Below the pieces are notes generated by a model, which saw nothing but the letters and a program-made list of their open reading frames with translations, did no database searches and was not told the DNA's origin. A program made the translations under genes and the position numbers. Below are positions 1-6,645 of a DNA stretch of 9,944 bases, piece after piece. This DNA comes from an uncultured Spirochaetales bacterium. GTDB taxonomy: Bacteria; Spirochaetota; Spirochaetia; Sphaerochaetales; Sphaerochaetaceae. Positions within the stretch are counted from its first letter, which is position 1, and each line of letters opens with the position of its first letter. The DNA is taken from positions 1 to 9,944 of the forward strand of contig CAKQTE010000034.1 in NCBI GenBank assembly GCA_934276485.1, given 5' to 3'.

Positions 1-92
1 AGGCTACAAATGGTAACGGTGAATGGATTACCCTGAACACTACGAAAAAGCTAAGAGATACTTTTAATAAACTAGGCGTTTCATTAGCCTAA
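1..92 (+). CDS. C-terminal end of an unidentified protein (partial)
   Basis: An open frame enters from the left edge and ends at a TAA at 90-92. Read from base 3 it gives about 29 residues, beginning ATNGNGEWITL and ending NKLGVSLA. The piece is soluble-looking, with no membrane segment or recognisable motif, so I assign no function. It is on the same strand as the ATPase genes, 109 nt upstream of the first. That gap contains promoter-like sequence, so this gene is probably a separate unit. No convincing terminator hairpin follows its stop. That this short frame is a real gene end is inference: a clean frame plus an otherwise unexplained segment. Confidence 0.5.
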   Translation, partial: ATNGNGEWITLNTTKKLRDTFNKLGVSLA

Positions 93-139
93 AAGTCTAT
101 ACAACACTTTTTGGGAGTTTAATTTAATTGTATGTTTTT

Positions 140-179
140 TTGATATTCTCTTGACAGATATAGGATAAAAGAACAAAGT
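140..179 (+). promoter_or_regulatory. Candidate promoter of the V-type ATPase operon
   Basis: A perfect -35 hexamer TTGACA lies at 151-156, but the matching -10 position 17 nt on (174-179, CAAAGT) is weak. A second reading is TTGATA at 140-145 with GATAAA at 164-169, an 18-nt spacer. The upstream side is T-rich (121-147). Either reading starts transcription shortly before the ribosome binding site of the first ATPase gene at 202. This is the only promoter-like sequence I see ahead of the whole operon. The exact start cannot be decided by eye. Confidence 0.42.
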
Positions 180-191
180 GTTTGCGTAATC

Positions 192-196
192 GGAGG
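192..196 (+). promoter_or_regulatory. Ribosome binding site of the first ATPase gene
   Basis: GGAGG ends 5 nt before the ATG at 202. It supports that start for the first ATPase subunit gene. Confidence 0.7.
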
Positions 197-201
197 CTCA
201 T

Positions 202-519
202 ATGCAAAATGAAGTTATCGATGACATCCTGAACGTTGAACAGAAGGCTACCCAAATTGTTCTGGAAGCAGAACAGAAGGCACAGGAAATCATCCTTGAA
301 GCACAGACAAATGCAAGAAAAGAATTGCAGGCAAAAGTAGAAGAAGTCAGAGCTCAAGGTAATAAAGATATCGATATTGCATCAAAGACATTGGACGATC
401 ATGTTGCACAATACGAGAAAGAGCGTGAGCGCTTGGAAGTAGAGGGTGCAAAGCTTGATAAGAACATTCTAAATGTCATGGTTGAGAGAGTAGTTAAGAG
501 AATTTCCGAGGTTAACTGA
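202..519 (+). CDS. V-type ATP synthase peripheral-stalk subunit (G/H-like)
   Basis: This 105-residue protein is almost entirely charged helix (from about residue 8 to 95), rich in Glu, Gln, Lys and Ala with heptad-like spacing and no membrane segment or Cys. Size, composition and first position in the operon fit the small stalk subunit called G or H in bacterial V-ATPases (NtpF in Enterococcus hirae). That subunit pairs with subunit E as a coiled-coil stator linking the A3B3 head to subunit I. Sequence identity in this family is low, so the call rests on coiled-coil character and context. The ATG at 202 has GGAGG 5 nt upstream. Its stop lies 5 nt before subunit C. Its partner E is encoded about 3.7 kb further on. 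Confidence 0.85.
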   Translation: MQNEVIDDILNVEQKATQIVLEAEQKAQEIILEAQTNARKELQAKVEEVRAQGNKDIDIASKTLDDHVAQYEKERERLEVEGAKLDKNILNVMVERVVKRISEVN

Positions 520-524
520 GTAAT

Positions 525-1622
525 ATGGGAAAAGTTAGTGATTATGCATGTGTAGTGGCCAAGCTTAGAGCAAGAATTGGCCTTATGCGTGATTCTTCAA
601 CAATCGACAATATGATCAAGGCTCCAACGCTTGCAGAGAGCATTAATGCTCTTTCTGCTACTTATCATTCGGAGCTTGTCGATATTTACTCAAAAACTGG
701 AGATTTGCAGCGTGTGGAGTTGCAGATATTCTCTGATGAGGTAGATAATTATAAAGATATCGAGAAGATGCTACCTGAAAAGAGTGCAGCTTTTCTGCGT
801 GTCTTGATGCTCAAGCTTGAGATCGAGAATCTCAAGAGTGCTCTGAGACTATGGTATTCAGAGGCTATCAGACATCACTCAATTCGTTATAGAGCATCAT
901 ATCTATATAAAGATACGATTGTTAATGAGATCAATTGGGATGGCATTATCAACGCAAATAACTTCAGCTCTCTATTAGAAGTTCTAAAGGATACTCCATA
1001 TTTCGATATCGTATCAAAATATTCATATGAAGCTATTGCATCAAAGGGCCTATTTGATCTTGAGATTGCTTTAGACCAATACTACTTTGCTGTATTGTTC
1101 TCATCAATTTCAAAGTTGAACAAGTCAGATAGGGAGATTGCTCAAAAACTATACCTCGTGGATGTGGACTTGAAGAACATACTACTACTTGTTCGTTATG
1201 GATACTACCATGATCTAGACATTGAAATGCTGAAGAGAATCATCCTTCCATATGGAAAGATTTGGCAGGAGTTCGAGAAAGCATTGAACATGAAAGCAAG
1301 CGATATTTTAGTTGCAATGAGACGTGTTGTTGCCAATAGCTATCCTGAGATTCGTGTTGAGATCGATGATATCAGACGCGCAACAGATGATTTGACAACA
1401 AAGGAAGAGAACGCAAAACAGATTCTGCTAATAGAAAACTATTTAGCTAAGATGAGAAAGAAAGAATACACTGAAATGCTTGTAGGGGAGAACTTTTCCA
1501 TTGGAATCGTTCTGGCATATTTCTTCTTATCCAGCGCAGAGGATTCCCGCATCAGGGCAATTCTATCTGCAAAGTTCTATAAGTGGAGTGAAGATAAAAT
1601 AAGGGAGGCAATTGCAAGATGA
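525..1622 (+). CDS. atpC: V-type ATP synthase subunit C (AC39/d family)
   Basis: Subunit C is the socket between the rotor shaft (D/F) and the membrane ring of K subunits. At 365 residues this one is somewhat longer than the roughly 320-350 usual in bacteria. It is helical and soluble. Family-like features include the repeated-lobe pattern with segments such as LKLEIENLKSALRLWY and YLVDVDLKNILLLVRYGYYHD. The C-terminal part, GIVLAYFFLSSAEDSRIR followed by a KWSEDKIREAIAR tail, is typical of the family. The ribosome binding site is poor (GAGG at 508-511, 13 nt before the ATG), so translation probably depends on ribosomes finishing the preceding gene 5 nt upstream. The end overlaps subunit I by 4 nt. 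Encoding C ahead of I is unusual compared with the E. hirae and Thermus operons, where it lies after E. Confidence 0.93.
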   Translation: MGKVSDYACVVAKLRARIGLMRDSSTIDNMIKAPTLAESINALSATYHSELVDIYSKTGDLQRVELQIFSDEVDNYKDIEKMLPEKSAAFLRVLMLKLEIENLKSALRLWYSEAIRHHSIRYRASYLYKDTIVNEINWDGIINANNFSSLLEVLKDTPYFDIVSKYSYEAIASKGLFDLEIALDQYYFAVLFSSISKLNKSDREIAQKLYLVDVDLKNILLLVRYGYYHDLDIEMLKRIILPYGKIWQEFEKALNMKASDILVAMRRVVANSYPEIRVEIDDIRRATDDLTTKEENAKQILLIENYLAKMRKKEYTEMLVGENFSIGIVLAYFFLSSAEDSRIRAILSAKFYKWSEDKIREAIAR

Positions 1623-3601
1623 GTTTGTTCACTCGCAAGATGAGAATGCTGACAGCTGTTGTCATGGATTCCAGCCAAGACAAGGTTGTAAAGGCCCTTC
1701 TGGATAAAGGGGTTATGGAATTTGTCCATATTGATAGCATTCCTCAAGACAAAATGAAGGCTCTCAAAGGACATACATCAACCATAGCCAAGGCAGTGCT
1801 GTCAGATACAAGAGTCAGAATCGAAGGACTGTTAAAGCAGGGTGGAATCATTCTTCCTGAGCTAACATCCAACGATATGGATAATGCTGGAAATATCAAT
1901 ATGGATTCCATCAAGAACTCACTTGATAGAGTCTCTGCATCTCTACAGAAAGTCAGAGACCAGCAAAAGCTAGTAAACCAGAAGCTCCTATCTGACGAAG
2001 AGCTTGAAAAGCACGCAAATAGCAAGAACGATGAGTTCTTGGATTTGAGAGTTGGATCAATTACCAATGGAAAAGTCGAGGATCTTGCATCAAGACTCAA
2101 TGAGCTAGGAGGAATCTTCCTTCTTGATAAGACTCCTCTTGTAACTCTTACCCTGAAAAGAGATTCAAATCGCCTTAGTGAGATAACAGATAAATTCGGA
2201 TGGACGGAAAATCCAGATCCTCAGCTCCATAGAGATGCAAAAAAGAGAGCTGTTGCAGCTTTGACAGATGAAATCGATGGATACAAGAAGGATTTGGAGA
2301 AGCTTGCTGACGAAGGAAAGGCATTGATAGTCGAGAAGAAGGATTCCCTGATTGATATGTGGAAACAGATCAGGATGAACGAGCTATGTGAGCATGTTGA
2401 ATCTTATTTCTCATATACAAAGAACACATCATTGTTCTCTGGTTGGGTTCCTGAAGATAGAGCTGATGAAGTTGAGGCTATCATATATCAGGTAACAGAT
2501 GGCAAGTGTATTCTTGAGTGGACAGATGCAAATGATATCGAGCAGGATAAGATTCCTGTTGAGATGAAGAGCCCTAAGGTTCTTGCTCCATTCGAGCATC
2601 TTGTAGATAACTATGGAACACCAGAGTATGGTTCAATAAATCCAACTCCATTTACAGCAGTTGCATACATGCTTATGTTCATGCTTATGTTCGCAGATCT
2701 TGGACAGGGTTTTGTTCTTTTGCTAATTGGTATCATTGGAGAACTGTATTACAAGAAGCATCCACTTGCAAAAGACGGACTTATTAGCAGATATCTATGT
2801 AATTTGCTTCTGTACTTGGGACCCGCGTCAATGGTCGGAGGCTTGGTATTTGGCTCTTGCTTTGGATATTCGATATTCCCAGCTTTGTGGTTTAACTACC
2901 ATGCTGTTGTAAATGGACATGTATCAACAGGTGCTATCCAGAATATCTATGATATCTTGGAAATCACAATCTGGTTTGGCGTAGGTGTTATTTCTGTAGG
3001 TTTGATTCTTAACTGGATAAATCTATTCAGAAAAAAGAGATACATTGAACTTGTCTGTAGCAGAAACGGTCTTGTCGGTGGTATGTTCTTTGCATTCGGC
3101 GTATGGTTTGGATATGGATTTGTAAAATCCGGATACAAGGTATTCCCTCAATCAGTACTAACTCTACCAATTATCATAATTGGTGTTGCCATAATCATTC
3201 TTCAAACTCCACTTGAGTATATTCACCATAGAAAGCATGGTGGCAAGAAAAAGTCTGTGCCATCTTTGGTGATGGATACTTTTATGGAGCTATTGGTTGA
3301 AGCTTTGGAAATCTTCTCAGGCTTCTTGTCAAACACTCTTTCATTCATGAGAGTTGCAGGTCTTGGTATTGCACACGTTTCCTTGATGACAGCCTTTGCT
3401 GACATGTCAAACTTGACAGGAAACATCATTGCCAAGATTCTAATCATGATCGCAGGAAACATTCTTGTTATTGCACTTGAAGGTCTTTCTGCTGGAATTC
3501 AGTCACTAAGACTCAATTATTATGAGTTCTTTACTAAGTATTTTACAGGTCGTGGAATCGCATTTGAGCCAGTAGGCTTGAAGAGTTCCAAGATTAATTA
3601 A
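1619..3601 (+). CDS. atpI: V-type ATP synthase subunit I (a-subunit, ion channel stator)
   Basis: This 660-residue protein is the a-type subunit. A cytosolic N-terminal half (about 1-340, charged and helical) binds the peripheral stalks, and a membrane half carries the ion half-channels. Hydrophobic segments lie near residues 345-380, 393-416, 447-468, 484-502, 513-530, 556-596 and 603-640, consistent with about eight helices. The essential arginine is in LSFMRVAGLGIAH, at Arg578. Glu621 and Arg631 in ALEGLSAGIQSLRLNYYEFF match the ten-residue spacing of the Glu/Arg pair in yeast Vph1 (E789/R799). The conserved tail FTGRGIAFEPV is present. The ATG overlaps the stop of C (ATGA) and has AGGGAGG at 1602-1608. 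The subunit looks intact and of normal length. Confidence 0.97.
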   Translation: MSLFTRKMRMLTAVVMDSSQDKVVKALLDKGVMEFVHIDSIPQDKMKALKGHTSTIAKAVLSDTRVRIEGLLKQGGIILPELTSNDMDNAGNINMDSIKNSLDRVSASLQKVRDQQKLVNQKLLSDEELEKHANSKNDEFLDLRVGSITNGKVEDLASRLNELGGIFLLDKTPLVTLTLKRDSNRLSEITDKFGWTENPDPQLHRDAKKRAVAALTDEIDGYKKDLEKLADEGKALIVEKKDSLIDMWKQIRMNELCEHVESYFSYTKNTSLFSGWVPEDRADEVEAIIYQVTDGKCILEWTDANDIEQDKIPVEMKSPKVLAPFEHLVDNYGTPEYGSINPTPFTAVAYMLMFMLMFADLGQGFVLLLIGIIGELYYKKHPLAKDGLISRYLCNLLLYLGPASMVGGLVFGSCFGYSIFPALWFNYHAVVNGHVSTGAIQNIYDILEITIWFGVGVISVGLILNWINLFRKKRYIELVCSRNGLVGGMFFAFGVWFGYGFVKSGYKVFPQSVLTLPIIIIGVAIIILQTPLEYIHHRKHGGKKKSVPSLVMDTFMELLVEALEIFSGFLSNTLSFMRVAGLGIAHVSLMTAFADMSNLTGNIIAKILIMIAGNILVIALEGLSAGIQSLRLNYYEFFTKYFTGRGIAFEPVGLKSSKIN

Positions 3602-3607
3602 GGAGGG
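3600..3607 (+). promoter_or_regulatory. Strong ribosome binding site for subunit K
   Basis: AAGGAGGG ends 7 nt before the ATG at 3615 and begins inside the stop codon of subunit I. It is the longest Shine-Dalgarno match in the operon and sits in the widest gap within it (13 nt). This fits the need for many more K copies than other subunits; that link is inference. Confidence 0.7.
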
Positions 3608-3614
3608 TCCTAAT

Positions 3615-3959
3615 ATGACCGTTTGTAGTTTCAAGAGAAAGGTAGGACAGTCTTTTATCGTCCTAGCATTGATTCTTTTTGGTACAGCATTTGTCTTCAC
3701 TCCACAGCTATTCGCTGCTGGAACAACAACAAGCGCTTCTTCAAGCCAGACCGCTTTGGTTTGTTTTGCTGCTGCTCTTGCTTTTGGTTGTAGTGCTTTT
3801 GCCGCAGGAATCGCAATTTCCCATGTAGGTTCTGCTGCAATGGGTGCTCTTGCTGAGCGTCCAGAGATTGGATCAAACGCTCTTATCTTCATCGCACTTG
3901 CTGAAGGTTTGGTTGTATTCGGTTTCATCACAGCATTGATGATTCTCGGAAAGGTGTGA
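3615..3959 (+). CDS. atpK: V-type ATP synthase subunit K (proteolipid ring subunit)
   Basis: K forms the rotating membrane ring that carries ions past subunit I. The 114 residues start with a signal-peptide-like stretch: basic KRK at 7-9, a hydrophobic core at about 13-28, then Ala-rich LFAAG near 32-36. A 2-helix hairpin follows (about 45-70 and 88-112). If the leader is cleaved, about 79 residues remain, the size of a two-helix c subunit like that of Thermus rather than the four-helix, about 156-residue NtpK of E. hirae. The ion-binding carboxylate is Glu97 in ALAEGLVVFGF, and the loop AERPE is typical. Positions that in NtpK are Gln110 and the Thr after Glu139 appear as Ile68 and Gly98, which leans toward H+ rather than Na+. 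A single base separates its stop from subunit F. Confidence 0.95.
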   Translation: MTVCSFKRKVGQSFIVLALILFGTAFVFTPQLFAAGTTTSASSSQTALVCFAAALAFGCSAFAAGIAISHVGSAAMGALAERPEIGSNALIFIALAEGLVVFGFITALMILGKV

Positions 3960-3960
3960 G

Positions 3961-4260
3961 ATGGAATATTTTGTAATCGGCGACGACGATACAGTATTGG
4001 GCTTCTCTTTGGTTGGAGTAGCTGGAATTAGCGTGAAGAATGCTGAGGAGGCCTCTAGAGCTTGGGCTAAAGCTTTGGAGGACAAATCCAATGGAGTGAT
4101 CATCATCACAGAAGATGCTGCATCCATGATTCGTGCAACTGTAGATCGTTATCTCTTCTCTGAATCCTTTCCACTTGTTGTGGAAATCCCTGGAGTGGAA
4201 GGAAAGAAGGGCAGAGACCTTAAAGCGCTGGTTAATGATGCAATAGGAGTATCTATATGA
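3961..4260 (+). CDS. atpF: V-type ATP synthase subunit F
   Basis: Subunit F is a small Rossmann-like protein that binds the rotor shaft subunit D in the cytoplasm and takes part in activity control. Its 99 residues match the usual length. The N-terminus FVIGDDDTVLGFSLVGV is the family hallmark (VIGD-D-GF-L-GV). It is followed by an Ala/Glu helix, the strand GVIIITEDAA, and the late strand PLVVEIPG, after which come basic residues and a closing helix. Its ATG lies one base after the K stop, with GGAAAGG at 3948-3954 as the only ribosome binding site. Its last codons overlap the start of subunit E by 4 nt. It lies before E here, whereas E. hirae places its equivalent (NtpG) directly before A. 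Confidence 0.94.
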   Translation: MEYFVIGDDDTVLGFSLVGVAGISVKNAEEASRAWAKALEDKSNGVIIITEDAASMIRATVDRYLFSESFPLVVEIPGVEGKKGRDLKALVNDAIGVSI

Positions 4261-4883
4261 ATAATAACTCCAATCCTCTTCTCAAGCAGATTCTTGATGA
4301 GGCTACCCAAAAGGCTAGCGAGATCATAAAGTCTGCTGAAGATAAGGCTCTTAGCATTGAAAAAGATTCTCAAGAGAATATAGAGAAAGCAATAGAGGCA
4401 GAAAAGCGTTCTATTGCTTTACGCTTGGATTCCATTGAGATGTGTGAAGTCAGTGCAAAGAGAAACATCGATAGACTTGCAGAGCTTAAAGCCATGGATA
4501 GTGCATATAAGGAAGTGCTTGCAAATGTGAATGCATATTTTGAAAAAGCAGCTTCCACTCCAGAGTTTAAATCTGTGCTTACAAATTGGATTGCAGAATC
4601 TGCAATTGGACTTGATAAGACAAGTGCAAAGGTTGCTTTCTCGACAAAGAGTCCTGTCGATGAGAAAATGCTAAGAGATGCAGAGAAGTTGGTATTCGAT
4701 GCTACTGGCGCCAAGGTTGATCTTTCCCTTGACAGTCAGAGATGTCATGGCATTGGTGTTGTGCTATCTAGTTTAGATGGCCAGATTTCCTTTGATAATG
4801 AGCTTGATGTACGACTACGTCGTTATCAGAAAGATATTAGAAAGATAGTTCAGGAAGAAAATGCAAGACAGAATAATAGGTAA
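4257..4883 (+). CDS. atpE: V-type ATP synthase subunit E (peripheral stalk)
   Basis: Subunit E pairs with the G/H-like subunit to make the peripheral stalks that hold the A3B3 head still. The 208 residues fit the family (about 185-210). An N-terminal coiled coil rich in Glu, Lys and Ala covers about residues 8-75. The C-terminal globular domain includes KVDLSLDSQRCHGIGVVLSS and DGQISFDNELDVRLRRY, the family's GG/GI-VV-S-DG-I--N pattern that contacts the head. AGGAG at 4245-4249 precedes the ATG, which overlaps the F stop as ATGA. The 3' end overlaps subunit A by 23 nt, the largest overlap in the window, so A translation is probably coupled to E. Confidence 0.94.
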   Translation: MNNNSNPLLKQILDEATQKASEIIKSAEDKALSIEKDSQENIEKAIEAEKRSIALRLDSIEMCEVSAKRNIDRLAELKAMDSAYKEVLANVNAYFEKAASTPEFKSVLTNWIAESAIGLDKTSAKVAFSTKSPVDEKMLRDAEKLVFDATGAKVDLSLDSQRCHGIGVVLSSLDGQISFDNELDVRLRRYQKDIRKIVQEENARQNNR

Positions 4884-6645
4884 GGTCAAAAGAGTTAACG
4901 GTCCTGTAATCCAGCTTAGGGATATTACAGATGCTGCAATGATGGAACTTGTTTACGTAAGTGATCTAAGAATCGTTGGAGAGATTGTAAAGCTTAATGC
5001 TGGAGAGGCTACTGTTCAGGTTTATGAAGATGCAACTGGCATTGCTCCTGGAGACAATGTCTATGGCACTGGTATGTCTCTATCTGTAGAACTGGCTCCT
5101 GGCCTAATTGGAAATATCTACGATGGTATTCAACGTCCTTTGGAAAACCTAAGAGCGCTATCTGGTGATTTTATTGCTCGTGGTATTTCCTCATCCGCTG
5201 TTGATTTGGAAAAGCTTTGGCACTTCAAGCCTGTTGTTAAAGAAGGCGATAGTGTTAAGGCAGGATACATCATTGGCGAGATACAAGAGACTGAGAGAAT
5301 ACTTCATCGCGTCATGGTCCCACCAACTGTGAATGGGGATTTGAAGGTAGAGAGCGTTGTATCTGAAGGCGAGTACAAAGTAACAGATACTCTTCTTGTT
5401 GTCTCAGATGAAAATGGCAATAAGACAGATGTAAAGGCTTTGCAATATTGGCCAATCAGAGTTCCACGTCCTGTAAAGGAGCGTCTACCATTGTCTGTTC
5501 CTCTAGTAACAGGACTTAGAGTAATCGATACTCTATTTCCTCTAGCAAAGGGTGGTACAGTTGCTATCCCAGGTGGATTTGGAACAGGTAAGACCATGAC
5601 ACAGCACTCCATCGCACAGTGGTGTGATGCTGATATCATTGTATATATTGGATGTGGAGAACGCGGAAACGAGATGACAGATGTTCTTAGAGAGTTCCCA
5701 CATTTGACAGATCCAAGAACAGGGCTTTCTCTAATGGAAAGAACCATCTTGATTGCAAATACATCCAACATGCCTGTATCTGCTCGTGAAGCTAGTATTT
5801 ATACTGGAATCACAATGGCTGAGTACTACAGGGATATGGGATATTCAGTTGCAATCATGGCTGACTCCACTTCTCGTTGGGCAGAGGCATTAAGAGAGCT
5901 TTCTGGAAGAATGGAAGAGATGCCAGCAGAAGAGGGTTTCCCTGCATACCTGCCAACACGTATTGCTCAATTCTATGAGAGAGCAGGATACATGAAGACT
6001 CTTTCTGAAAAAGAAGGTTCAGTGTCTATCATCGGAGCTGTTTCCCCTCCAGGAGGAGATTTCTCAGAGCCTGTTACTCAGCACACTAAGCGTTTCGTCA
6101 GATGTTTCTGGGGTCTTGATAGATCTCTTGCGTCAGCTCGTCACTATCCATCCATCAGCTGGTTGGATTCCTACTCTGAGTACATCGATGATGTTAAGAC
6201 TTGGTGGAACCAGAACAGTTCAGGTACTTGGTATGATTCAAGAAAGAAGATCATGGAGCTATTGCAGAAGGAAGTAAGACTTAATCAGATTGTTAAGCTT
6301 GTTGGTCCAGATGCTCTTCCTGATAGCCAGAACTTCATTATTGAAGTCTGTTCGCTATTCAAAACAGCTTTCTTGCAGCAGAACGCTTTCGATGTAATCG
6401 ACAGGTATTGCTCAGTAGAAAAGCAGGTTAGAATGCTTCAGCTCATTCTAGAGTACTATGATTTGGGTTCTGATTATATTTCGAAGGGCGTTCCTTTGGT
6501 AAGAATCAGAAGATTGCAGGTTGTTCAAGAGATTGCTAGAGCAAGATTCAATGTTTCCAATGATGATATTTCAAGCTTGGATAAATTGCAGCTTAAACTT
6601 GAGAAATCAATGGCACAGCTAGGGAGCCTATACGATGACAAATGA
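4861..6645 (+). CDS. atpA: V-type ATP synthase catalytic subunit A
   Basis: This is the catalytic nucleotide-binding subunit of the A3B3 head. Its 594 residues match the normal V/A-type length of about 580-600. In order it has an N-terminal beta barrel (GKVKRVNGPVI), the extra non-homologous insert typical of V/A-type A (about 110-200), and the P-loop GGFGTGKT at 238-245 with Lys244. The catalytic Glu267 is in GCGERGNEMTDVL and the Walker B strand is VAIMADSTSRWAEALRE, with Asp335. Further on come the conserved SVSIIGAVSPPGGDFSEPVTQ and a helical C-terminal domain. Position 2 of the P-loop is Gly where Pro or Ala is common. The ATG at 4861 has AGGA 5 nt upstream inside subunit E. The end overlaps B by 11 nt. 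Confidence 0.98.
   Translation: MQDRIIGKVKRVNGPVIQLRDITDAAMMELVYVSDLRIVGEIVKLNAGEATVQVYEDATGIAPGDNVYGTGMSLSVELAPGLIGNIYDGIQRPLENLRALSGDFIARGISSSAVDLEKLWHFKPVVKEGDSVKAGYIIGEIQETERILHRVMVPPTVNGDLKVESVVSEGEYKVTDTLLVVSDENGNKTDVKALQYWPIRVPRPVKERLPLSVPLVTGLRVIDTLFPLAKGGTVAIPGGFGTGKTMTQHSIAQWCDADIIVYIGCGERGNEMTDVLREFPHLTDPRTGLSLMERTILIANTSNMPVSAREASIYTGITMAEYYRDMGYSVAIMADSTSRWAEALRELSGRMEEMPAEEGFPAYLPTRIAQFYERAGYMKTLSEKEGSVSIIGAVSPPGGDFSEPVTQHTKRFVRCFWGLDRSLASARHYPSISWLDSYSEYIDDVKTWWNQNSSGTWYDSRKKIMELLQKEVRLNQIVKLVGPDALPDSQNFIIEVCSLFKTAFLQQNAFDVIDRYCSVEKQVRMLQLILEYYDLGSDYISKGVPLVRIRRLQVVQEIARARFNVSNDDISSLDKLQLKLEKSMAQLGSLYDDK

Noticed and set aside
93..135. Terminator for the upstream partial gene
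   Set aside because: Only a three-base match around ACACTTTTTGGGAG could pair; no real stem followed by a T run.
1744..2100. 118-residue minus-strand frame in subunit I
   Set aside because: Ser/Phe-rich shadow of a charged helical coding region; no recognisable domain.
3506..3931. 141-residue minus-strand frame across the I/K junction
   Set aside because: Low-complexity Ala/Pro/Lys shadow of the K gene; crosses a gene boundary and a strong ribosome binding site on the other strand.
5304..5771. 155-residue minus-strand open frame opposite subunit A
   Set aside because: It lies entirely within the highly conserved P-loop region of A on the other strand, has no family resemblance, and is explained by codon bias of the real gene.
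4861..6645. F-type ATP synthase alpha/beta
   Set aside because: The long insert in A, the separate C, I and D genes and the P-loop-free B are diagnostic of the V/A type.
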